Positions 12,157 through 19,639 of a DNA stretch of 20,526 bases are shown in pieces (the first letter of the stretch is position 1; the number at the start of each line of letters is the position of its first letter). Position numbers and translations under genes: made by a program. This DNA comes from CAZECE01 sp964510525 (GTDB lineage: Bacteria > Pseudomonadota > Gammaproteobacteria > Pseudomonadales > JANQJO01): assembly GCA_964510525.1 (NCBI GenBank), contig CAZECE010000122.1:1-20526 (forward strand), read 5' to 3'. The notes beneath the pieces are model-generated. The model worked only from the letters and a program-made list of their open reading frames with translations. It had not been told where the DNA came from and did no database searches.

Positions 12157-15100
12157 ATGTCTGGCTCTTTTTTACATCAAAATCACCTCCCTAAATCCCA
12201 ATCGGATCAGGTTCACTGGTATGGCTTAAGCCCTTCTGTTTTTGCTTTGTGCTTGGCGGAGGCGGCTAACGTTTCAGCTGAGCAGGGGGCGCATCAGGTG
12301 ATGGTTGTCCTGACCGATGGGCCTGAAGCGTGCCAAACGTTGCGCGAAAGTGTCGCGTTCTTTTTGCAAGATGAGGAATACCCTCTGTTGGAGTTTCCCG
12401 ATTGGGAAACCCTGGCATATGATTCATTCTCCCCTCATCAAGACATCATCTCCACCCGAGTAAAAACCCTGGTGCAGTTGCGTCAACTGCGCTCTGGGAT
12501 CATTTTCTTGCCGGTTGAAACAGGGCTTTCTCGATTGTGCCCAATGGAGTATTTGGGCCAAACGACGTTTCTGCTCAGTAAAGGCCAATCCTTCAACATC
12601 ACAAAAGAAAGAATGCGCTTAGAGCATGCCGGGTATTTTTGTGTTGATACCGTGCAAGAGCATGGTGAATTTGCGGTTCGTGGAGCGATTGTTGATCTGT
12701 TTCCGATGGGCAGTGAGTATCCCATCCGTATCGAACTTTTTGATGATGAAATCGAAACGTTACGATATTTTGACCCCAGCAACCAGCGCTCGATCGATGT
12801 CGTTGACGAAATTAAGCTATTGCCTGCTCGGGAAATGCCACTGTCTCCGTCTGGTATTGAACGCTTTAAAACCAACTTTAAAGAAATCTTTGATGACGTT
12901 GATTACCGGCGCTGTGGCTTTTACCAAGATGTGATCGAAGGCATCGCGTTTCCGGGCATCGAATACTACTTGCCGTTGTTTTTTGAAAAGACCGCCAGCT
13001 TTTTTGACTACCTGCCCAAAGAGGCTTTACTGGTGTGTTCGCCTGAATTGCCTGAAAAGTTGCGCAGCGCTTGGTCGCAGATTGAAGAGCGTTATGAAAG
13101 TCGGCGGCACGACATCAGTCGACCGGTATTAGCCCCGCAACAATTGTATTGGAGTGTTGAGCAGTTTTTTCAGCAATTGAATGACTTTGCCAGAATTCAG
13201 TTGCACGCTGGTGCTAATCCCTCAGCTACCAAAACCAATCATCATCAGTTCATCACCCACGAGCAGCCCGATGTTCAGGTGGAATCAAAAAAACAAGAAC
13301 CGTTGGCACGTTTTCAAACCTTTTTGGCGGATCGTGAGAAGGATGGGTTGCGTACCTTGTTGTGCGCGGAAAGTCTGGGTCGGCGTGAAGTACTGAAAGC
13401 CTTATTGGAGAAGCACCATCTACATCCCAAAGATGTAGCGGATTGGCCGACTTTTTTGGCTTCGGACGCGCTTTTTTGTTTGACTGTGGTCGATTGCCTG
13501 ACCGGTTTTGAACTCCCTAAACAAGGGGTGTCTGTGGTGGCGGAGCATCAGCTCCTTGGCCAACGGGTTCAACAAACAAGGCGACAAGCGCAACCTGAAA
13601 ACGATGCTTACGAAAATATGGTGCGCAGCCTGACCGAAATTTCTGAAGGCGCACCCGTCGTGCACATTGATCATGGGGTTGGTCGGTACCGTGGTTTGCA
13701 AAATCTCACCGTAGACGGTCAGGTGGTTGAATTCTTGCTGCTGGAATACGCCGACGAAGCCAAATTGTATGTGCCGGTGGATTCGTTGCATTTGATTTCT
13801 CGGTATTCCGGGTTGGATGAAGACCTAGCCCCCCTTCATAAACTGGGCGCTGCGCATTGGGAAAAAGAAAAGCGAAAGGCGGCTGAAAAAATTCACGATG
13901 TGGCCGCCGAGCTTTTGAATATCTATGCGGCACGCGCTGCCAAGCCAGGGTTTGAACACGACTGTCAAACCGAGGATTATGCGTTGTTTTGCGCGGCATT
14001 TCCGTTTCAAGAAACCCATGGTCAGGCCAGCGCCATTGCCGATGTTGAAAAAGACATGGCCGCCTCGACGCCGATGGATCGCTTAATTTGTGGTGATGTC
14101 GGTTTTGGAAAAACCGAAGTGGCGATGCGCGCGGCTTTTATTGCGATTCAAAATCATCGCCAAGTGGCGGTCTTGGTGCCGACAACATTGTTAGCGCAAC
14201 AACATTACGAATCTTTTCAAGATCGTTTTGCCGATTGGCCGGTCAAGGTCGGCTTATTGTCACGATTTAAAACCGCCAAAGAACAACAGGAAATTATCAA
14301 GCAGCTCAAAGCAGGTGAAATAGATATTGTGGTCGGCACTCATAAATTGCTGCATGGCAGTACGGACTTTAAGTCTTTGGGGTTGCTGATCATCGATGAA
14401 GAGCATCGCTTTGGCGTGAAACAGAAAGAAAAGCTTAAAGCCATGCGTTCGGATGTGGATATCTTAACGATGACCGCTACTCCGATTCCACGTACGCTTA
14501 ACATGTCCTTGGCGGGATTGCGTGATATTTCGATTATTTCAACTCCCCCTGAAAAGCGCCTGGCCATCAAGACCTTTGTGCGAAGTCATGAAGGCGCGGT
14601 GATTAAAGAGGCCATCTTGCGAGAATTGCATCGTGGTGGGCAGGTCTATTATCTGCATAATGAAGTCAAAACCATCGAACGCACCGCGGATTTCATCAAA
14701 GAGTTGGTTCCCGAAGCGCGCGTTGGGGTGGCGCATGGACAAATGCGAGAGCGGGAGCTGGAATCTGTGATGGCGGATTTTTACCATCGTCGGTTTAATG
14801 TGTTGGTTTGTACGACCATTATCGAAACCGGGATTGATGTGCCGACTGCTAACACCATTATTATGGACCGTGCCGATAAGCTGGGATTAGCGCAGTTGCA
14901 TCAATTACGAGGTCGAGTTGGACGCTCGCACCATCAGGCGTATGCGTATTTGTTAACGGTTGATCGACGCTCCTTATCAGGGGATGCCGAAAAACGTTTG
15001 GAAGCCATTGCGCAGACTCAAACCTTGGGCGCGGGATTTAGTTTGGCCAGCCAGGACATGGAAATTCGCGGAGCGGGTGAGTTTTTAGGCGATGAGCAAA

Positions 15101-15657
15101 GCGGTCAGGTGCAGAGCATTGGCTTGACCTTGTTCTTGGACATGCTCAATGAATCAGTTAAAGCCATTAAAGAAGGCAAAACCCCGAATTTGGATCAACC
15201 TGTTATGGCGGGTCCGGAGATTAACTTGAGAGTTCCGGCCTTGATTCCGGAAGACTATCTCAGGGATGTTGGTTTGCGTTTGATTTTATACAAGCGTATA
15301 GCCAATACCAAGACAGAAGCTGAGTTAGAGGATTTGCAAATTGAAATGGTGGATCGTTTTGGTATGGTGTCAGAGCCCACAAAAAATTTATTCGAAGTGA
15401 CTCGAATTCGTCAAATAGCCCAATCGTTGGGTATTTCAAAAATTGAATTCAGTGATGCGGGTGGCATGATTGAATTTGGCAAAGAAACCCAAGTGAATCC
15501 TTTGATTTTGGTTAATTTGGTGCAAAAGTTTGTTACGGTATATCAACTATCTGGAGCTGATCGGTTGCGCGTGAAAAAGGCCTTGCCAGAGGCGAAAGAA
15601 CGCATTGCTTTTGTTGATGAGCTGCTGAGGATTCTGTCGGGGGAGAAAACGATATGA
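12157..15657 (+). CDS. mfd: Transcription-repair coupling factor
   Basis: Mfd is a DNA translocase that removes RNA polymerase stalled at lesions and recruits UvrA for nucleotide excision repair. 1166 aa, against 1148 in E. coli. N-terminal UvrB-like domains contain LEFPDWETLAYDSFSPHQDIISTR and LRYFDPSNQRS. The RNA polymerase interaction domain (about 495-560) holds GAPVVHIDHGVGRYRG and LEYADEAKLYVPV. The helicase-type motor has Walker A GDVGFGKT (about 645-652), DEEH at 747-750, TMTATPIPRTL (motif III), and TTIIETGIDVP with QLRGRVGRS (motifs V and VI). The C-terminal TRCF domain (about 1020-1140) completes it. ATG 12157 matches the family's N-terminus but has no Shine-Dalgarno sequence and lies right after a terminator hairpin. 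The stop overlaps csiV by four bases, so the two are translationally coupled. Confidence 0.98.
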   Translation: MSGSFLHQNHLPKSQSDQVHWYGLSPSVFALCLAEAANVSAEQGAHQVMVVLTDGPEACQTLRESVAFFLQDEEYPLLEFPDWETLAYDSFSPHQDIISTRVKTLVQLRQLRSGIIFLPVETGLSRLCPMEYLGQTTFLLSKGQSFNITKERMRLEHAGYFCVDTVQEHGEFAVRGAIVDLFPMGSEYPIRIELFDDEIETLRYFDPSNQRSIDVVDEIKLLPAREMPLSPSGIERFKTNFKEIFDDVDYRRCGFYQDVIEGIAFPGIEYYLPLFFEKTASFFDYLPKEALLVCSPELPEKLRSAWSQIEERYESRRHDISRPVLAPQQLYWSVEQFFQQLNDFARIQLHAGANPSATKTNHHQFITHEQPDVQVESKKQEPLARFQTFLADREKDGLRTLLCAESLGRREVLKALLEKHHLHPKDVADWPTFLASDALFCLTVVDCLTGFELPKQGVSVVAEHQLLGQRVQQTRRQAQPENDAYENMVRSLTEISEGAPVVHIDHGVGRYRGLQNLTVDGQVVEFLLLEYADEAKLYVPVDSLHLISRYSGLDEDLAPLHKLGAAHWEKEKRKAAEKIHDVAAELLNIYAARAAKPGFEHDCQTEDYALFCAAFPFQETHGQASAIADVEKDMAASTPMDRLICGDVGFGKTEVAMRAAFIAIQNHRQVAVLVPTTLLAQQHYESFQDRFADWPVKVGLLSRFKTAKEQQEIIKQLKAGEIDIVVGTHKLLHGSTDFKSLGLLIIDEEHRFGVKQKEKLKAMRSDVDILTMTATPIPRTLNMSLAGLRDISIISTPPEKRLAIKTFVRSHEGAVIKEAILRELHRGGQVYYLHNEVKTIERTADFIKELVPEARVGVAHGQMRERELESVMADFYHRRFNVLVCTTIIETGIDVPTANTIIMDRADKLGLAQLHQLRGRVGRSHHQAYAYLLTVDRRSLSGDAEKRLEAIAQTQTLGAGFSLASQDMEIRGAGEFLGDEQSGQVQSIGLTLFLDMLNESVKAIKEGKTPNLDQPVMAGPEINLRVPALIPEDYLRDVGLRLILYKRIANTKTEAELEDLQIEMVDRFGMVSEPTKNLFEVTRIRQIAQSLGISKIEFSDAGGMIEFGKETQVNPLILVNLVQKFVTVYQLSGADRLRVKKALPEAKERIAFVDELLRILSGEKTI

Positions 15658-16301
15658 AAAAGGACATAAGCGAAGTTATGAATAAAGCCAACGTTGTAGG
15701 GCTGTGGTTTTCTATGCTGCTTGGTCTGGGTCTGGGAATGCCCTCTGCCGTCTGGGCGGATTTTTCGGATCGTGTGTATCAGGTTGAGTTTTACGTTTTT
15801 AGTCAGAACCAAACGGAAGGTCGAGAAGCGGAATATTGGTTTAATGATCCCATTGATGATTTATATGAAAATTCGATTACCTTAGAGCAAGGAGCGAGTT
15901 ATTTCGAATCTTTTTCGATCGTGCCGAGCGCGCAATTATTAACTCCAGAGCTGTTAGATGGTTTGGTATCCAGTCGTCAGTACCGTCTGCTATACCACGC
16001 TGCTTGGCAGCAGAAGGTCCAATCAGAAGAGCAGACCATGCCGATTCGACTGCATGGCGGTCAGCTGTTTGGTAACATTGAGTATGAGCTGGAGGGGGTG
16101 TTTAAGCTTTACCTGACACGATATCTGCATTTAGAAGGTGAGGTAGCGTTAAAAGACATGGCGTTTAATGATCAGCTGGGCCAATGGGGTGAAGTGGCGC
16201 GTTACACAATGAATGCCTCAAGTCGTATGAGAAGCGGCAAAGTGTATTACTTAGATCATCCTGTTTTAGGGATTGCGATTGTTATCCATCATGTTTCTTA
16301 A
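15654..16301 (+). CDS. csiV: CsiV family periplasmic protein
   Basis: CsiV-family proteins are exported peptidoglycan-associated proteins. In Shewanella the founding member is linked to growth under hydroxyurea or cell-wall stress, as I recall it. 215 aa. A hydrophobic signal sequence (about 12-35) ends PSAVWA, with probable cleavage before Asp36. The mature start YQVEFYVFSQN matches the usual opening, and EAEYWFNDP, YRLLYHAAWQQKV (about 112-124) and KLYLTRYLHLEGEVAL (about 151-166) are family features; MRSGKVYYLDHPVLGIAIVIHHV closes the protein. ATG 15654 overlaps the mfd stop (ATGA) and has a GGGGAG ribosome site 8 nt upstream. mfd followed by csiV is a common gammaproteobacterial arrangement. 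Confidence 0.88.
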   Translation: MKKDISEVMNKANVVGLWFSMLLGLGLGMPSAVWADFSDRVYQVEFYVFSQNQTEGREAEYWFNDPIDDLYENSITLEQGASYFESFSIVPSAQLLTPELLDGLVSSRQYRLLYHAAWQQKVQSEEQTMPIRLHGGQLFGNIEYELEGVFKLYLTRYLHLEGEVALKDMAFNDQLGQWGEVARYTMNASSRMRSGKVYYLDHPVLGIAIVIHHVS

Positions 16302-16324
16302 TTTTGAGTTTATTTTAAAAAAAC

Positions 16325-16609
16325 ATGACAACGGTTTTTGAGACATCCCGCTGGACTGTTTACATTCTTTTATGCGCAGATAATAGTTTGTATACCGGCA
16401 TTACTACAGATGTTGAGCGAAGATTGGATGAGCATAATGGAGCATCACTAGGGGCTCGCTACACTCGAGCCAGGCAGCCAGTGCAACTGGTGTATCAGGA
16501 ATCTTGTCCTTGCAGATCGACCGCTGCAAAAAGAGAAGCGGCGATTAAGCAATTGTCGAGAGCAGAAAAACTGGATTTGATTAAATGTTTGAACAGAGAG
16601 TCTGTATAA
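16325..16609 (+). CDS. GIY-YIG nuclease-superfamily protein (YhbQ / UPF0213 type)
   Basis: A 94-residue stand-alone GIY-YIG domain. Members of the YhbQ group have been reported to cleave DNA, but their physiological role is unclear. The motif is VYILLCADNSLYTGITTD, with VYI at 12-14 and YTG at 23-25. Arg32/Arg33 (ERRL), His37-Asn38 and the metal-binding Glu71 (AKREAAIKQL) are all present, so the active site looks intact. It resembles E. coli YhbQ closely in the first 40 residues. ATG 16325 follows an A-run and has no clear ribosome site. It lies 23 bp after csiV. Its last 25 bp overlap the next gene in another frame, which marks the junction between core and accessory DNA. Confidence 0.92.
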   Translation: MTTVFETSRWTVYILLCADNSLYTGITTDVERRLDEHNGASLGARYTRARQPVQLVYQESCPCRSTAAKREAAIKQLSRAEKLDLIKCLNRESV

Positions 16610-17298
16610 GAGACTGGTTATACGATGAATTTAAGCAAACAGGTAAAGATTACTCGTCTCCAGAGGAAGTTGCAGCCTATGACTCAAGCCATTCTAAATT
16701 TAGAGATTTAAAGAAAGAGAGCAACGAGATTCTGGATGCACTTTCGGTTGTGCCAGGTCAGATGTTAGTTGATATAGGTTGTGGCACTGGTGAGTTATCA
16801 ATAGAAGCAGCCAAGAGAAAGCTCAATGTGTTTGCTGTTGATATTTCAGATGCTATGCGGATTTACGCGGAAAAAAAAGCCAGTCATGAAGGCGTGGAAA
16901 ATATTCGTTTTCTAAAAGGAGGATTTTTTAATCTGCCTGAAGAAATCGAAGACCCTGATATTATTGTATCCTCATTTAGTCTTCATCATCTTCCCGATTT
17001 TTGGAAATTGGAGGCCTTAAAAAATTGCGCTTCTTTATTGAAAAAAGAGGGGAAGTTGTTTATTCAAGATGTTGTCATTGATGAAGAAGATTGCGTTAGT
17101 ACCATAAATGATTTTATTGTCGATCAAACAGAAAAAGGCGGTGACTTTTTAAAAACGGATGCAATTGAGCATTTTAGAGATGAGTACTCAACCTATACAT
17201 GGATCTTTGAAGAAATGCTGCGTCGTGCGAACTTGAAAATCATGTCTACTTGCTCGACAAGATCACTTATTAAACGGTATGTGTGTCATGCAGCCTAA
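16585..17298 (+). CDS. Class I SAM-dependent methyltransferase (small-molecule type)
   Basis: A 237-residue Rossmann-fold methyltransferase; the substrate is unknown. SAM motif I is MLVDIGCGTGEL (about 60-71), with VFAVDISDAM (82-91) as motif II. SSFSLHHLPDFWK (about 129-141) resembles motif IV, and GKLFIQDVVIDEED follows. The N-terminal WLYDEFKQTGKDYSSPEEVAAYD and the DEYSTYTWIFEEMLRRANL region match a known family of about 240 aa seen mainly in anaerobes and Firmicutes, as I recall them. The start is ATG 16585, inside the GIY-YIG gene (25-bp overlap); it is the last ATG in frame before the conserved region. Base composition is more AT-rich than mfd/csiV, which suggests horizontal acquisition. 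The catalytic pattern is not that of a DNA methylase (no DPPY or PC motif). Confidence 0.82.
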   Translation: MFEQRVCIRDWLYDEFKQTGKDYSSPEEVAAYDSSHSKFRDLKKESNEILDALSVVPGQMLVDIGCGTGELSIEAAKRKLNVFAVDISDAMRIYAEKKASHEGVENIRFLKGGFFNLPEEIEDPDIIVSSFSLHHLPDFWKLEALKNCASLLKKEGKLFIQDVVIDEEDCVSTINDFIVDQTEKGGDFLKTDAIEHFRDEYSTYTWIFEEMLRRANLKIMSTCSTRSLIKRYVCHAA

Positions 17299-17350
17299 GT
17301 CTGTACATAAAAATGATTTTTTGATACAGGTTTAGGGCAGTTTTGGCGGG

Positions 17351-17381
17351 TTTTTAGGGTAGGGTGGCGGTGTCCTAAAAA
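17351..17381. repeat. 8-bp inverted repeat left of the insertion sequence
   Basis: TTTTTAGG (17351-17358) and CCTAAAAA (17374-17381) are complementary around a G-rich 15-nt loop. It lies between the methyltransferase stop and the IS. The weak A-T stem and missing 3' T-run make it a poor terminator. Confidence 0.35.
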
Positions 17382-17383
17382 AC

Positions 17384-17404
17384 GGTCGGATACTGTTGGC
17401 GAAC
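17384..17404 (+). repeat. Left IS end: GGTC target copy plus IRL
   Basis: GGTC at 17384-17387 is followed by IRL GGATACTGTTGGCGAAC at 17388-17404, identical over 17 bp to the complement of the right end. Confidence 0.88.
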
Positions 17405-19146
17405 TCTAACCTATTGATTATATTATCGATTCTCGATCAAGGAGGATCGCCATGTCGCTTAAGATTTCAACGGTTGAGTCTGTTCCAGAAGCTACTTTTA
17501 ATACCGCCCATGCGGCATTCCCTAAGGGGAACCCCTGTATGACTTTGCGGGACCATTTCGGCACAGTATTTTCAGATGAACAGTTTGCCGACTTGTTTCC
17601 CAAAGACGGTCAGCCTGCTCTTGCTCCATGGAAACTAGCGTTAGTCACAGTACTCCAATTTGGAGAAAACCTCTCAGACAGGCAAGCAGCAGAGTCAGTC
17701 AGGGCTCGTATCGATTGGAAATATTTGCTTGGCTTAGAGTTAACCGATCCAGGGTTTGATTTTTCAGTGTTAAGCGAGTTTCGAAACAGATTAATAAATG
17801 GCGGCGCAGAAGAGCGGTTATTAAATCTGTTTGTTGAGCTTGCAAAAACAAAGGGATTGGTAAAAGTACGGGGTCAACAGAGAACTGATGCGACTCATGT
17901 CTTGGCAGCGGTAAGAGAATTAAATCGTTTAGAATTGGTGGCTGAATCAATGCGTGCTGCATTAAATGAAATCTCTACCATTCAACATGAGTGGATTCAA
18001 GAAATTGCTCCGACTGATTGGTATAAACGTTATAGCCGAAGAATCGAAGATACACGATTACCAAAAACATCCACTAAACGCGAAGCCTATGCAACGACAG
18101 TAGGTAAAGACGGATTTTTTTTATTGGATCATATTGATAAATCAGAGTTCGCTGTTGAGCTGAATGAATTACCAAAAGTAAAAGCGCTTCGTATTGCCTG
18201 GTCTAGGCATTTTGATCAAAGCGATGATGCATCAGGAGGCGGCTCAGTTATTTTTAGATCAAACACAGAAATCAAAGAATCCCCTATAAAAATTGAGTCA
18301 CCATACGATACTGACGCACGTTATCGAACAAAAAGAGATACAAGCTGGACTGGTTATATGGTTCATTTAACCGAAACATGTGATGAAGAAAATCCTCACC
18401 TGATTACTAATATTTATACCACACCAGCAGACGTTCATGATGTAAATGCAACACCAATAATACAACAAGCATTAAAAGACAAAGATCTATTACCAAAAAC
18501 ACATCTTGTCGACTCAGCATATATTGATGCTTCTTTACTGGTAAGCAGCAAAGAAAATTACGATATTGATTTAGTTGGACCTCCCAGAGAATATGCAAGT
18601 TGGCAAAAGTTAGAAGGTGGTTATGATACCGATATGTTTACAGTCGACTGGGAAAATAAACAAGTCATATGCCCACGTGAAAAGCGCTCTACCTATTGGA
18701 AAGAAGGTAAGGTAAAAGGCCGGAAAAATATGATTGATGTAAAGTTTTCGCCAAATGACTGTAGGCCATGTGAAAACCGGCATCTATGTACTAGGGCAAA
18801 AGTACCAAGACGAGGCCTTAAAATCCACGCAAAAGAAGAGTATGAAGCAAGAAAGGCAGTTAGCGCGCGCCTGAATACTGAAGAAGGTAAAAAACTTTAT
18901 AATAATAGGGCTGGAATTGAAGGGACAATTTCAGAGGGGATAAGAAACTCTGGTTTGAGGCAAGCTCGATACAAAAGTCTTGCTAAGACGCACCTTCAAC
19001 AGGTTGCCAGCGCAGTAGCGATGAACTTTGACCGCTTTGTATCTTGGGTGTCAGATATTCCACGAAAGAAAACCAGAATTTCTAGCTTCAAAAGTATTCA
19101 GCCAGATTTAGCGGTTGTGGCTTAACCAGGTTCGCCAACAGTATCC
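17388..19146 (+). mobile_element. Complete IS1182-family insertion sequence (1759 bp)
   Basis: The element is bounded by 17-bp perfect terminal inverted repeats, GGATACTGTTGGCGAAC at 17388-17404 and its complement at 19130-19146. It is flanked on both sides by GGTC (17384-17387 and 19147-19150), a likely 4-bp target duplication. One intact transposase fills it. Length and single-gene layout fit the IS1182 family. Intact ends, an intact gene and a matching duplication suggest recent insertion and possible activity. It separates the methyltransferase from the nuclease pair to its right. Confidence 0.88.
17452..19125 (+). CDS. IS1182-family transposase
   Basis: A 557-residue DDE transposase that cuts and joins the IS ends. 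The N-terminal DUF772-type region (about 40-120) contains APWKLALVTVLQFGENLSDRQAAE and FDFSVLSEFRNRL. The catalytic core has QRTDATHV with Asp146, VDSAYIDASLL with Asp354, and the C-terminal NNRAGIEGTISEGIR with Glu490 or Glu495 as the third acidic residue. Between them, Cys407, Cys437, Cys440 and Cys446 (CP...CRPC...C) form the cysteine cluster common in this family. ATG 17452 has an excellent AGGAGG ribosome site. No frameshift or stop interrupts it, so it is probably functional. Confidence 0.95.
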   Translation: MSLKISTVESVPEATFNTAHAAFPKGNPCMTLRDHFGTVFSDEQFADLFPKDGQPALAPWKLALVTVLQFGENLSDRQAAESVRARIDWKYLLGLELTDPGFDFSVLSEFRNRLINGGAEERLLNLFVELAKTKGLVKVRGQQRTDATHVLAAVRELNRLELVAESMRAALNEISTIQHEWIQEIAPTDWYKRYSRRIEDTRLPKTSTKREAYATTVGKDGFFLLDHIDKSEFAVELNELPKVKALRIAWSRHFDQSDDASGGGSVIFRSNTEIKESPIKIESPYDTDARYRTKRDTSWTGYMVHLTETCDEENPHLITNIYTTPADVHDVNATPIIQQALKDKDLLPKTHLVDSAYIDASLLVSSKENYDIDLVGPPREYASWQKLEGGYDTDMFTVDWENKQVICPREKRSTYWKEGKVKGRKNMIDVKFSPNDCRPCENRHLCTRAKVPRRGLKIHAKEEYEARKAVSARLNTEEGKKLYNNRAGIEGTISEGIRNSGLRQARYKSLAKTHLQQVASAVAMNFDRFVSWVSDIPRKKTRISSFKSIQPDLAVVA

Positions 19147-19167
19147 GGTCCTCTGATTGGATACTGT
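19130..19167. repeat. Right IS end, GGTC target copy and an IR-like sequence beyond it
   Basis: IRR lies at 19130-19146 and GGTC at 19147-19150. Nine bp further on, outside the element, GGATACTGT (19159-19167) repeats the first nine bases of the terminal repeat. With ACAGTATCC inside IRR it forms a 9-bp hairpin with a 12-nt loop. It could be a target feature or part of an older end. Confidence 0.75.
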
Positions 19168-19184
19168 AGTTACCCGTTAATAGC

Positions 19185-19190
19185 TATAAT
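19185..19190 (+). promoter_or_regulatory. Putative -10 element before the nuclease pair
   Basis: A perfect TATAAT lies 50 bp upstream of the nuclease start. The -35 at 17 bp (TACTGT) is weak. Because the element lies outside the IS, the pair probably has its own promoter rather than using the IS end. Confidence 0.4.
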
Positions 19191-19240
19191 TTAAAAAACC
19201 ATAACCATAGATTTGTACACTATTTTGATCTCATTATTTA

Positions 19241-19639
19241 ATGAATAAAAATCAGTCACATTTAGCAGGAGAGTTTCTTGTCGCCGGTGAGTTATCGAGA
19301 CGAGGAATGAATGTATCCATCACATTTGGCAATGCAAAATCAGTTGATATTTTTGCCGAGTTAAATCAAAAGGTTTATCGCATAGATGCCAAAGCAATTA
19401 AATCAAAGACCAATTGGCCTATATCTGTCAAACAAGTTGGTTCTCAAGTAATTTATATTTTTGTATTTCTCGGAAGTAAAGCAGCCATTTATAAATCACA
19501 ACCGCCAGAATATTTTTTGGTTAAAGGACGTGACATTTTATCAAAAAATTTAGTTACCACATGGAATAATAGAAGTGGCATTGAGTACAAATCATTAAAC
19601 ATGTCTACCTACAAAGATGCTTGGGATATATTTAAGTGA
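19241..19639 (+). CDS. Small PD-(D/E)XK-like nuclease
   Basis: A 132-residue protein with the layout of a minimal PD-(D/E)XK nuclease. The N-terminal helix HLAGEFLVAGELSRRGMNV (7-25) carries Glu11 and Glu17. SVDIFAE gives Asp36, and VYRIDAKA gives the Asp49-x-Lys51 pair. These acidic and lysine residues are spaced as expected for the metal site, although Asp-x-Lys replaces the commoner Glu/Gln-x-Lys. IYIFVFL (71-77) would be the next core strand. The family is not named with confidence; small stand-alone proteins of this kind occur next to mobile elements. ATG 19241 has no clear ribosome site. Its TGA overlaps the GTG start of the HNH gene (GTGA), so the two are coupled. AT-rich and probably horizontally acquired. 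Confidence 0.72.
   Translation: MNKNQSHLAGEFLVAGELSRRGMNVSITFGNAKSVDIFAELNQKVYRIDAKAIKSKTNWPISVKQVGSQVIYIFVFLGSKAAIYKSQPPEYFLVKGRDILSKNLVTTWNNRSGIEYKSLNMSTYKDAWDIFK

Noticed and set aside
17351..17381. Terminator for the methyltransferase gene
   Set aside because: The stem is only 8 A-T-rich pairs with a 15-nt loop and no T-run follows it.
16585..19639. Restriction-modification system made of the methyltransferase and the nucleases
   Set aside because: The methyltransferase is of the small-molecule type without DNA-methylase motifs, and the IS with its own terminal repeats separates it from the nucleases.
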